Below, piece after piece: positions 25,160 through 37,600 of a DNA stretch of 64,000 bases (within the stretch, counting starts at the first letter, position 1; every line of letters starts with the position of its first letter). The DNA comes from Mansonella perstans (Eukaryota > Nematoda > Chromadorea > Rhabditida > Onchocercidae). The notes beneath the pieces were generated by a model. It made no database searches, was not told the DNA's origin, and worked only from the letters and a program-made list of their open reading frames with translations. The DNA lies in NCBI GenBank assembly GCA_037074765.1, contig JBAMDO010000043.1, forward strand, positions 355,501-419,500, in the 5' to 3' direction. Both the position numbers and the translations under genes were made by a program.

Positions 25160-25690
25160 GTAATCAAACCGTCATTCTGGCTTTCAGTAGCATGAAAAAT
25201 AACTTTCCTGACCTAAGTTTCTCACCATATTGTTTTTGATTTACTTTTAAGTCATTCTCATGAATATTTCGCTAGTTTCATTATTTTCTAAAAGCTTGTA
25301 ACCAGCATTCACATATTTGCAAAGGCATTCTGGCGGCTAAATTCTTTTCAATAATTTTTCACCACTATGTCATTATAATCATCATTTCTAATTCTTAGTA
25401 GAAAGTTAACATCTTTACGGAAAAGTTGAATCATGAATCATCCGTAAAATCAATAAACTAACCTACGAATTGGATGTACCAAACATACTGAGATAAAGCT
25501 AAACAGAGTTAATTGAGTAAAAAATTCGCGCATACAATGAAAAACAGACGGTGAGAGAAAAATACGAACAACATAAAAGTAACAAGGTGAAAAAATAAGT
25601 TAGCAAATTTACAACAGCAACATTGATAAAACAAACCATAAATGAAGAATGCTTGATACTTAGCAAGCAAACAACATTTTAGCAGCCATG
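19541..25690. other. Gene-poor region, no supported gene
   Basis: About 6 kb of highly AT-rich DNA upstream of the short-tail claudin-like gene. Open frames are short, Ile/Phe/Lys/Asn-rich and lack paired splice sites. A 70-aa minus frame at 23574-23786 has a good GTAAGA donor inside it, but no recognisable protein. An A32 run lies at 25126-25157. Confidence 0.4.
25126..25157. repeat. Poly(A) run, 32 bases
   Basis: Uninterrupted homopolymer inside the gene desert; could be a simple-sequence tract or the tail of an old retroposed copy, though no element was recognised upstream. Confidence 0.9.
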
Positions 25691-25714
25691 TTACCAACCT
25701 AAAACAGTGAAATA

Positions 25715-26085
25715 GATGAATAGGAGCTGCTCAGAACAGCAATGGTATATGGTGAGAGGGACAGCAACCGACTGCCACACTGTTGAAGGTGACGCGGGTG
25801 ACAACGATGTCAACGTCGCTACTACTATTGTTATGCGCAGGCAACATTCAGTGCGTATGCGCATGGAGAATGTAGAGGTGCTCCATGGTTCTCCCAGGTG
25901 ATTCGTCGCATTCCAAATGACTAATGATACGCTGCTGCAGTTGCTGTTACTGCCAAAAAAAGTTCTAGACAACAGATAGGTGCTTGGTATTTTGAAAAAG
26001 AACCAGTCGTCCGGTTGGCATCTATAGCACCAGGACCGAATCGAAGTCCGGTGGAGGCGGGTTAGAAGAATGGGACCTCTCATGC
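25715..26085. other. Local GC-richer island open on both strands
   Basis: This stretch is clearly richer in G and C, with CpG steps, than the 15 kb around it. It is open on minus for 130 codons (25691-26083) and on plus for 61 codons. Neither translation resembles a known domain; both are rich in Ser, Thr, Arg, Cys and Trp. It lies about 280 bp downstream, in the minus direction, of the candidate exon at 26364-26597. It could be a promoter, an exon or an unusual noncoding segment. Confidence 0.3.
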
Positions 26086-26363
26086 TACTGTAGATATTCC
26101 ATCAGATACCCATTTTGAAATTAGAACTTATAAGTTATTCATATTGTCACTTATGTGACTGCATGAGCCCTTCTTTGATTGTATTAGTCCCGAGAAAGAA
26201 TAACAAATAATTAACTAGTGGTGTAATAAAAAATACATATATAATTGAAAACCATGAATAAAAAACAACAGTATGGTTCAAAATGAGACAAAAAAAGTCA
26301 TAAAATTTTGAAAGCAACTCCTTGAAAAGTAAAGATATGTTAGGTAAGGTGGTAAGGAGGAGG

Positions 26364-26597
26364 TCAGATGGCAGTAATAATGGTCAGGCAATTTAGTGCA
26401 CCGTGACTCACCAAACACATTTTATGTGCAGTGGCCTTGAGAGCCTCCTCGAAAAATGACAATTCTTCGCTGCTGGACTTGCTCCAAATCATTAACGATG
26501 CGCAAACATTTTCGATATGAGAAGTTTCTCTATTTCCATTCATAAGAAACAAATTCCTCAGAAAACAGAACACATACAGACCGGCTCGTTCATGCAT
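26364..26597 (-). CDS. Candidate exon of an unknown minus-strand gene
   Basis: The frame from the ATG at 26597 reads MHERAGLYVFCFLRNLFLMN and later CASLMIWSKSSSEELSFFEE and ALKATAHKMCL, then meets a strong GTGAGT donor at about 26409. The helix-rich, balanced composition contrasts with surrounding AT-bias ORFs and suggests part of an alpha-solenoid or similar helical protein. I found no convincing partner exons within several kb, so it may be an isolated gene fragment, a long-intron gene or chance. Confidence 0.35.
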   Translation of the reverse strand: MHERAGLYVFCFLRNLFLMNGNRETSHIENVCASLMIWSKSSSEELSFFEEALKATAHKMCLVSHGALNCLTIITAI

Positions 26598-26619
26598 TCA
26601 TTGGTTTTTACCAAGGTTT

Positions 26620-29600
26620 TTATTTCAAATTTTGTTGTGATTTTTTAAATTGCAAACATATACATAGAACCGAACTCATATTAAATGCATTTGCCCAAAT
26701 ATCAGTGATTTTTCCAATGCAATAACACATATTAAAAACAAAATCATCAAGACAAAGCTCAAAATTAAGGATCAAAGTAACTTGAATGAAAAATTTCTCT
26801 TCACTCATAATGAATTAAAAACTTCCCAATAATGATCAGATCATCTTGGAAAGTCCATTCTGAAAGAATCTACCACAGAATTAAAGTGCCGACCATTTAA
26901 ATGAAAAAAATCAGTGAATTCTAGAAGACCAATTTAAGTTAACTTTCAGCACAGAGTTTTAGAAATAATTTCTTAAAGAAACTACAGAAACGCAAATTCT
27001 CCTCGCTCCTATACCACTATCTTTTTGGCTATTGCGCCCAAGGCTGGGTTGATTATTTGGGTAGATTTTTTGGGAAGGAATTGTCACTGCAAATTTCATC
27101 AATGATTACAGTTACGCTTCTGCGTTTTCATTCAAAATCAGCTATAACATTTTAGTGCTTGCATTTTGCAATCATTGCCAAGCTTTGTTCTCAACGAATT
27201 TGGCTCTAATCATCATCAGGTAACTTCATGTAAAAAATTTGATCATTACACAGACTATGGAAAAAATATCATCGGATGGGTCAAAGGATGGATTTATTGG
27301 CTGATTGAATTGGGCACTGAAATGATCTCAAAAGTGAAAAATTTGTACTCGACGTAAGAAATGTTAGAAAGTTTAAACTTAATTATAACTTAATTTCTTA
27401 CATTGGCATTCAAAATTAATCATGTGTTGTAAAAAAAAATTGACGAAAATAATAGCGGTGACGTTTTCTCTTTCATCATATCGTTTTCAAATCAATTCTA
27501 TCTGTACGTCTAACAATACAAGTTCCTATATCAAGCTGGTAAAGAATGCAGGTGCCGAAAGAGATTAAAGTGTAAAAAAGTGTTTCTATGTGCATATTTG
27601 AATGTATCCAAACTTTCTTTATGAATAGAAAAGGAGCATCATACAGTTCAAGTCTAAAGTTTACTGCTAAATCTTGAACATTTAAAAATTGAATTTGAGA
27701 TACACAGTTTGCACCAATTGATTTACTAGCAAATTTTTTTTGGAAAATATTTGAAGAATTCATAGTCTATGTTTTTATCCATTTTTTCTTTATCGCGCAA
27801 TTCACACAGTGTTGTGCTTTGTTTTTTAAATTATTTTTATTCTTCCAAAAGTTTGTTTCGTCATTACAGCGTGTAATTTTGGATTTCCATGTGAAATTCA
27901 AATTTAAATATTGTTCTACAGAGAGAGAGTACTTGGATTCATCTTTAGCCCATCAAAAAAGTGAGAATATTGCCATCAAAAAAGAATCAGTCACAAAGTA
28001 ATGGATTCGAGCAACAAATTGTTATTTTTATAATCTCTTGCATTTCAATGATACAAGTAAGAAGAGTGTAGATAAAGCAAAAATTCATGTCATTTTCGTT
28101 TCACAGGTATGAATTTCTAAAAAAAATCGAATTGATAGCTGCGTTTTGCATGAAGTTAACAATATTTTTGTGGGATTTGGTGTATGGAAAAAAAAACTTT
28201 ATCTGTAACACTGCAAACATCATCAACCTTTATCATATCAACATATTTTTAATGATTTGACAACATATTTTAGGCAAAACTACTAATTTTATAATAATTT
28301 TATGCACCTTAGAATTTAATTTCCATTGGAATTTAATTATTGTATATGACCAGTAGAGTTTTTTTTAGCCTATATTTCGATGATGAATTCCTTTTTTACC
28401 AATTCTTTCGTGGATAGTTTTGCTATTTGTAAGCCGAATGTTTTTTAGCTTTTTTTTTTTAAATTCTAGTTAGTCATCATGTGCATGTCTTAATGAATGA
28501 ACAGTTCTAAGAAAAACATCAATCGTTGAGTGAACCTAGTATTCCAGCTAAGGTGACTATCGAATTTGTATAGCAGATAACGCCTCTATTACGGTATAGA
28601 ATTCAGCCGGTGAGGTTAAAAAAGAATTTAGTTTGAATGCAATGGTTTGGAATTAACAGAGCATTAAAATGAAGAATGATTTAAAAAATAAACTTTGCCT
28701 TATATGTAAACTAAAGAAAGGAATTCCGGCAACGTCACAGTACCTGAGTCACAAAGTCACAGTATATGAATCATCTACTTGTTTACTATTCCACTAATTT
28801 CTGATTTAATGAGTATTGAAATAACAAAAATCGTGCGATGATTATCGATCTATTTTTCCGTTTTGCTATTTAGAGTGTCTAATGTGGTTAAACGTAAATG
28901 AAACGAAATGGCGTGAAGTGGATAATTTTTCACGTTCGTAGTTGCGCCAGAAATGGAACGATGACTAATGTGCCTGAGAGTTAGAGAACCTGATAATATC
29001 TAGTGGAGGTGAATAAAAGTACTGTTATCAGAAACGAGGAATAACATTCTAAAAATAACAGACTTGACTGAGAAATCAACGAGGAATAAGAATTAATACT
29101 TGATGAGCTCGAAATGAACAAACAGATGAGCTTGGCGCAGGCGGAAAAGTTTTTCCTCACAAGATTACATAAGACAATAAGGCATAGCATTGCAGAACCA
29201 TTACAAAATTTTAGGTTTTTTATGGTGGCAATTTGCTGATTTCGATTAAAACTTGGGACAGTAGTAAAAGCAAAACCATTTGCTTGATGATCCAGTTTTC
29301 TAGTGCCAAACTGAGCAAATGGTTATTCAAAAGCTACTTTGGAATGCTGTTGCCTTTCTTCTTTTCGTACTTAACAGTTATACGTTGGCATATGGAAACT
29401 GAAAGCCTCATGCAAGTATTGTACGAGATGAGGCTATTTGGGACCCCTGATACGTTTACTCTACCATGTATGAGACAGAATAGGTGTTTTTCTTTATGAA
29501 CTTTGAAGCAATTGTTGTCGGTAATTCAAAAGTTCAATAAACAAAAATTTCATTAACGGACAAAGTCCAAAAAAAAAAAGTTTAATTTTTATTCTACATT

Positions 29601-32600
29601 TGATTCAGTTGGTCTTATTGAAATTCTTCGAATCAGTATGGTTGATCCATAGTTTACGGTCCCATCTTTGAGGGATTAATTCGTACGTGCTATTGGATTG
29701 CTAGTTGATTGCGTTGACCTTTTTACATCTCAGCGTTAGTGGCAGTGAAGCATCTGGAAATGTTTTGAAATACAACGTTACCTTCGTCCAGGAAATCGGT
29801 AAATATTGTAAAAGCATAATGCTATGCTGATAAGTATAAAAAACGTTTAAAGACACGTTTTGTCACCAAAAACCTTACGTACAGACGCGCTGTACCACCA
29901 AAACACTGTTCTCAAATGTTTTTGATTTTACATATGGGTCGAATTAATCACATTAAATGCATATAAACAGATGATAGAAATACGAAGAATTAGTTCGAAA
30001 ATAAAAGACCAATGATCTTCTCTTTCTCAAAAATAATTAATATAATCGTTGAAGTCCACACGCTTTATACATTCATCTAACCTACCAACTGCATTTTTGT
30101 ATACATTTTTATATAATTGTATTTTTTGAAATATGAACAGTGTTGAAACGCACATATCGTAATCATTTGCATTTTCGTGAAACGATCACTGTGAATAAAA
30201 CATTTAGGAAACATCGTAAAAGAAATGAATTAAAATAACTACTTTTCCACTGACAGACAACTTTTTTTCGCATTCTGATTCAAAATTATTGTTCATCCAT
30301 TTTCGAGAGTATTCGTTTTTCGTGTAAACTGTGAAGGTATGACTTTGGATCTGAATTCACGTTTGGATCTGACCATGCATTATCTTTCTCGATTATATGA
30401 CAATCATTTTTGTTTGTATTTTAAAATCTGAACTTATGCGAGCAAACAGCAAAATCTACCTGTTACTCACCTGCGTGCTCCATAAACATAATTGTTACAC
30501 CTTTTGCACGCAATCCCTCTACTCCTATTGCGCCTATCTTCCCTCTTCCGCCAAACCGGACCGACCGGACCGACCTGCACTAACCACACTATATCATAAA
30601 CGGAAACTAAGATCTGTAAGGAACAGACAAACGCGAAGTACCAAAGCCGAGCGAAAAACCGTTTTTTTGTTTTGTGATATCGTCTGTATTTCTTCAGTTG
30701 TGCGGCAAGCAGAGGACTTCGGAAAAGTTCTAAAAAGCACTGAACTCAATCTCAGACAGTAGAAAGCTCATAACTTGGAGAAGACGTGAAAAAAATTGGG
30801 TTTTAAGATCTTTAGATGTATCTGTTATCAAGGATGCAACAAACATTGGAACATTTGAAAGTCCAGCACAGATTTTTTTTTCCTTTTGGAATATTGATTG
30901 CAAAAAATGAGAAGATGATGGAAATACATAAAATTTTATTAATTTAATTTTATTGATGATAAAATGCGAGATTATTAACAAATAAATATGAAAAATTTTG
31001 TGTTCGCTAGATTATACCGCTAAAATTGTATGAGGGGTAATTGCAATTTGCCGTTTGTCACGAATAAATCGCTAGATACATGAATAATATAGCTAAATAT
31101 CGCAAATCAAGAAAATTAGTAGTAAATCGATGTACAGTAAGAAGTTGTAATAGTGAACGATGATAGCATTATAAAGTGGAAATTTGATAGTAGGTGAAGA
31201 AGTAATTATTACATTCAACTTAACAAACGTAATTTGAAAAATATTTGGGACTTGTTACTAAGGAAGATAAATATTTTTCTTTTTTAATCTGCATAGATTC
31301 AATTTTTGTGACTTTTTTCGAAAACAAAAATTGCAAGGCTTTTTGAAGTTTGAAAATACAAAAATGAAAAGAGAACTTTGCTTGAAAAGGCTGCACAGAA
31401 AGCAGAGGTCATTTGAAGACACTGTGTAGAGAAAGGCAAGAATTTAGTCGTAGAGGCGCTGTTTTTTGAGGAAGGACAGGTTGAAGAAGGAAAGAGGTAG
31501 TCGATAGGGTTAGGCTTTATTCCTACTCCATCGATGAATCATTCACGGTTACCCCTTGCAAAACCCGAAATTGTCAACATAACTAAAGTGTTTTGTATTA
31601 TAGGAATATATCAGATCAATTAAAGTAAATCCACAGAAATAAATGGTGATATAAAGATTATTTTGTTTGAATAATTGTTTACGTATAGAGAGGTCAAAAG
31701 TCATTTAGTACATTATAAATACATGCTATAAATAGCACGCTGTAAATAATCACTAATGTAAGTTATTAGCTGAGGTAATCGTTTAATTAGAAAGGATATC
31801 AATATCATTGTGGGAGATCATCGGCAAATTGTGAAAGATTTCAATGTATTCCTAAAAAATGCAACATGTTGTAAATCACCTCTAGTGTATAAGATTATTG
31901 GATCTAGTAAACAAACTTCTACTATATAAGGAATTCTACTATATACTATTTTTTTTTTTTTTTTTTTAAATACTTGAATAAATACTTGGAAATTCAGTTA
32001 AAAAGAAATTCAGTACAGAACTACTCGTATTATTCTCTTCTATTAGGCTACGATCATTTATCTTATGTCAACAACTTTTACTTCGAATCAACAAAAAACT
32101 TCATCGTTAAGCCTTAACCTCCCAAATTTTCACAATTGGGAATTTGGTTGTGCAGTAATAAGAATCATGTCACACTTTTCCATAGAAAGAACCGAAGCAA
32201 TTTTTCGTACAAATCTGATTTATATTGAAAAAAGCGGTGCATACAATCGTTTCGGTTATGCTCCGTACAATCCATTTGTAATGTTTTTTGTTTTAAAATA
32301 CGGATTATATTCTAATATGTAGAAAGTGATACTGATGTATAATGATTGAATCTTTCCTTCTCACTATTAGCCTATCTATACTTAAAGACAAAATGATGTA
32401 GTCCTTTGTCTACTGATTTACTAATCATCAAAGATTATATTATAGATCTTTTGCAGAATTTTAATTTTGTAGTATAGATCTTTTGCAATCCATCGTATAT
32501 GAATACCATTCTCACTATAAAAGTCACTAGCATTAGTAGTACTCAATTGATTTATCTCCACTTCGCTTGCGATTAGTTTTCTCTCCGAATTTTAACTAAG

Positions 32601-34600
32601 CTGTACTGAGATTACTAAGGAGAGAAGTGAGCGACTTTCTGCCCTATTGTACGTATTGTTTGTTGAGTCAAATAAATCATACAGATCTAAAAATTCGTTC
32701 CACAACACACTGTAACATTTTATTGAATCGATTTTATTAGCACGGAGAGTTTCCAGCTAAAATTAACATTTCATATAAGCGTACCTAAGAAGTGCTACAA
32801 AATATAGTAAGATCAAGTGGAGAGTGCCCATATTTATTTACATGTCGAATATAAAAAACCCAAAGCGAATAACCACAACGTATGTATAAGGACGCAACTC
32901 CTACCTGTTTACGGCATGTCCGAAATAAAGCTACAGACTTCTCCAGTTACGTTACGAGTGACAGTCGACAGAATTATGAATACTTCAAACATGGGAAAAA
33001 TAACATCGTACTGCTAAGATCAGAGATAGGGTAATATGACTGGGAAAGTTATTCATGACACAAGAAAGCCAGAAGGATCAATGATAAGGTAAAGAGAGCG
33101 ATCAGTATACGGAAAACGGAACATTTCACCGGAGCGAACAAATAAATAATCATCCGAAATAGCTTTCAGGAAAAATCTCACTACCATTCGAAGAAATGCC
33201 CTTAATTCTACTTACTAGCTTAAAAACAAACTTGCAATCAGCATATCTTGGCCTGGTGTCTTCTTTTGTAGCTGAGGATGAATAAGCAGCGAAAGCGGTA
33301 CCAAACTAGAAAAATCTGATTCAAGAAACCTGCCACAGCAAGGTCTATGTAAAAGAACAATTCGGTTTTTTTTTTGGCTATTTTTTACAGAGCGACGAAA
33401 AAAATTTCGTTTTGAAAAAATCTTCATCTAAAATTGAACACCTAAATCAAGTGAAAAATATTTAAGTAAAAGTTTTATTCCCATGAAAAACAAATTGTGT
33501 TAATGAGAACTATCGTTAAAACACATCAAGCTTAATGAAGGTTCTATTAATACTGAACAGTTAAAAATATGCAAATCAACGAATCAAACAAAAGCTCAAT
33601 AAGACGTGAGCTCAAGTGCACCAGCTACACGATAAACAAATATTTAAGTTAATTTACATTCGAAAATATGTCATGGAAAAGCACCAGCATCAATGAAATG
33701 AATGACAAAAGAATTTGATGCAACAACAAATGATATCATATTTTATTATTGTCTGAAACAATGATCACAGCGCCCTATTCTAGATTTCACTAACATCTAA
33801 CCACAGATCTCTGCTCATTTTCTTCCCGATATATGTTCATTTTTATTTAAGAAAAATATATTGTATCCTAAAAATTCGAGGCATTATGCTTTTTTAATGT
33901 AATAAACCATCAAATCTATAATGAAGTACTGACTAAAATACAATGGGAAACTGAGAAATTGAAAAAGTCGCACCTCTTTTCTCATCTTCATTTCTGCTTG
34001 GCAAATTCTGTTGAGTTTTAAAGAGAAACAACTAAACTGAAAGGCAGAAATAAATAATGATGCCTAAATTATTCGCCTTATGAGCAACAATATTCCTTCT
34101 TGCGCGATGCATGATACATAATAATTTATCTAACAAAGCAAAATTACTACTCGAACCAGTAAATTAACCAAAGATAAACAGTGCATATACCACCTCAAAA
34201 AAAAAAAAAAAAAACATAATGGATGATACAAAAACATTTCGATAATAACAAATCAAAGCTAAGTTGTTAAGAATCAAACCGAAATTCAAAGACAATCGTT
34301 CTTTGGAAAATATTCGGTAACAACGTATAACCACAAAGACGGACCGCAGAGATATTTGTATATTACAGTTAGCATTGGTCTTCATAACTGAAACTTAATG
34401 AAAATAGCCTCTAAATACAAGGAAGGAACTTACCAAACAAAAAAAAAAAAAAAAAAAATACATACTACTATTTACTACTTTGCAAAAGCTTTACTGTTAA
34501 TTCATTTGAAAAGAAATCCATTTTTTTCGGCTAAAATTTCTTTTCCTCTCGCTATTTTACCAAGGCTAAATTACCTCAGTTATTAACAAAAGAAGTATTA
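26620..34600. other. Gene-poor region, no supported gene
   Basis: About 8 kb of AT-rich DNA. Weak plus-strand frames occur at 27166-27357 (with a CAG/GTAACT donor), 29233-29499 and 32065-32322. None has a recognisable domain or splice partner. Minor simple repeats: a CCGGACCGA duplication near 30555-30575, two copies of tatagatcttttgca at about 32443 and 32473, and T/A homopolymers near 31950, 34196 and 34439. Confidence 0.4.
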
Positions 34601-34631
34601 AAGCTCGTTAGAATCATAAGCAATAGCTAAC

Positions 34632-34648
34632 GGCGGTGTATCACCGCC
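34632..34648. terminator. GC-rich 7-bp hairpin in the PWWP2-like 3' UTR
   Basis: ggcggtg-tat-caccgcc, a perfect 7-bp stem with a 3-nt loop, starting 15 nt downstream of the minus-strand stop at 34664-34666. It is unusually GC-rich for this AT-rich DNA. It may be a 3' UTR RNA structure; the 'terminator' class is only the nearest category and no termination role is shown. Confidence 0.35.
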
Positions 34649-34663
34649 ACTTACAGGTCTCTT

Positions 34664-37600
34664 TTAGTCAAAAGTTTCCGGAATAACAGTTGTTTTGTTC
34701 GCGGTTCCTAATGTAATTAGCGCATCAGAATTGTAAGTGGCAATTATAACAGAATCGCTAGATGAAGGAGGATCAACCTCCACCGACTCATCACCATTTG
34801 CCCTCGCTACCGGAATTACGGTTTTCATAATTTCCGCCCTTCCAGTCTCTTGAATTTCCATTTTCGCAGCAACGATCTTTCTGAAATAAATGATAAGCTA
34901 AACAATGCAAATCATCCTCAAAAGAAAAAGCCAATTCCAAGCGCCGTATGAAAAAAAACCGATGTCAACCTTCGTCTGTTCGATGAGCCGCTCGGCGTTC
35001 TTTTCTTACATTTTGCAATAATGTTCACCTCACCAAGATCAATTTTTTCCTTCATAAGCACTTCATGAACTTGTGAAGACAACTTTTTTTCAAAATAGCC
35101 TCTATTAGGGAGGCAAGAGATGATAGCACTCGCGACAGCCTTGTGGTACTTGAGATCTGGACGCATAGGATTGAACCTAAACATTGCAGGACGAATGTGG
35201 TCAATGAAGCATATAAACATGCAACATACTTAACAGTAAATAAATTTTGAAAAGATGGGTCCCAACAGCATTTTGTCCTTGACTAAAATATGAAACCTCA
35301 TTTTCATGTAATATAAAACAAAAAAAATTTTTTCCACAAACCTTGTGTCATAGGATTCAGCAAATCTTTCGATTCGCGAGAATTCAATGAAAGGAGTGTA
35401 CGTATTATCACCATACCATACAATGGATGCTCCACCTCTTTTATTTTCCTTTACAAACTCGTGAATTCGACCTGGCCAATATGGAAACATCCCATTTCTC
35501 GCCCACACAATATCACCAATACTAAAACCATTATTCTCCCTCGGTGATGCCGGAAAGTTAACCGCAATATCAGTTTCTGTTGCACACATCCCTTGAACAC
35601 CTGCTTGCTTTCCAGTTAACAAATGTGAGCTTTCCGTTGAAGACATGCAATTTTTAACACTAATAGATTTATTTCTGTCACTTCCACGATCAAGATGCTG
35701 CAAAAATAATAAAAAATTTTATATTTCGTTTTCTATAAAAAAGCTTAATCATCAGATGATACAGTTTTAATCATAATGCAGCAAATAACTTACAGCCATG
35801 ACTTCTGTTGAAGTAGCTTTAATCATCGGTGGACATCCAGTATCTGAACGTCTTTGTGGGACTGAAGAACGAATTTTAAACACAGCTTTTTCAGTAGTAG
35901 CTAACGGATAATGAAGATCAGGTGCCGAACATACTGCAGTTCGCGTGATGTCGTCGGACCTGTTCATAGGTGAGGAATACTGCACCTCACATTTCGCCCG
36001 AAAAGATGGAATTATTTCACACTTTTTCACTGGTTTCAGCACAATTTTAATTGGAGGTCGACATGGATCACTGCGTTCTATTACATTACTTCCAACTTCG
36101 GCTCTGCTTGAAGCAAGACGAACTTTCTCCAATACATCAAGTCCCGTTTTTTTCATTTCTGCAGAATGAGGAGAAGGAACAGAAGGATTAGCGGCAAATT
36201 GAACAAGTGGACGATCAACAGAAGGCATAGCAAGGGGTTGCTGGCGAGAAGGATCCACGCTTGGTGGACGCGAACGATATCTGAAACAAAAATTATTCAC
36301 GAATAAAATTGTGTTTAAAATAGAATATGTAGAGTAAAACTGATCTAAAAACAAAACCGCAGAATCATTTATGCAATAATTTTCGTCAAACCAGTTAAAC
36401 TACGGTTTAACATGACAAATTCCATCCGTACCCCAATTTGCTACCGACCTTAATCACTTGAAAACTCACTTCCGTAATAAGGTGCCGAGTAGATCGGTAG
36501 ATCAACAATCATTTAAAATGTGGAAACCGCACAAAAAATATACCCGCTTGCTGAACACATATCATGTTCATTGGACTGCCGAACGAATGTCATGTGTAAC
36601 GAATCACTGACTGGTTTCCTTATCGAATACTCCGACGAAAAAGCCCTTCGGATTTTGTCACTCTTGAATCGACGAGTAGAGCGACCACTATTCCGGACAT
36701 CTTTGTTTCTTGCTGGTTCAGTATTACTATTCGGAAGCGAGTTAATTGTTCCGGATGCATTATTCCTTACTAATTCCGAATTAGCGCGACGATTTTTTGT
36801 CGTTACCGAGGTCGGCAGCAAGCGGCTCTCAAACAATGGTGAAAAAATACAGGAAAAACATCCTAAATAGTTGTCACAAATAGGTGTTATAGCAGCATAA
36901 AACATTTTTACCACCACCTGTGCACTCAGCACTCAGTAAAGGTACACTTAAAAAATTCTTCCGAGAGTATCTTGATTAGTTCACAAATACTACCAACTCT
37001 TCAACACTCATATTTGACTACCTAAATATCTTCATTACCCCCAGCGCACTATTTTCAAAACGACAAATGTTAACAGAAGGCAATTTGGGCTATTTCAAAT
37101 AAGCATCTCTTTTTCAAAACTTCCCCGAGTTACATTGCTCGTTTTCAAATTATCTGCCCTGAAAGTAGTCATCATAAGATTAAAATGTGAATATGCAGTA
37201 CATTTTTGGGCTTTTCATACAAATATTCCGCATACTGACTGAACTGCATTATATTCCATAAAAACAAAATATAAATGAATAATGACATCCTCATTTATCC
37301 CCTGGATGGCGGTAGTTTTAGTAAATATTTCCCATTCTACAGATCTATCTACCAGCAAATCATTCGCATAAAAATTTCGCCTTGAAACAAAACACAATTT
37401 TTGAAACAGCTAACTTATCACTCTGCTATTTTACACGAACATTTGAAAGAATATGACCATTTATCGTTCCTTTTGAGATTTTATAAAATGACCTAGCTTA
37501 ATTGCATAAGTAGAAAAAGTGAATGAAAGATGCAAGAAATTTTACGACGAAACATGGATTAAAATCACCAGAAACGTTTTCTTATAAGAACTTGTTTTCG

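Noticed and set aside
25691..26083. 130-codon minus ORF as a protein gene
   Set aside because: Both strands are open because the segment is GC-richer; the translation shows no domain and no paired splice sites, so I list it only as a compositional island.
29233..29499. 88-codon plus ORF considered as a transposon fragment
   Set aside because: No transposase or reverse transcriptase motif, no terminal repeats and no splice partners.
35945..36870. Plus-strand ORFs of 74 and 116 codons
   Set aside because: Antisense shadows of PWWP2-like exons.
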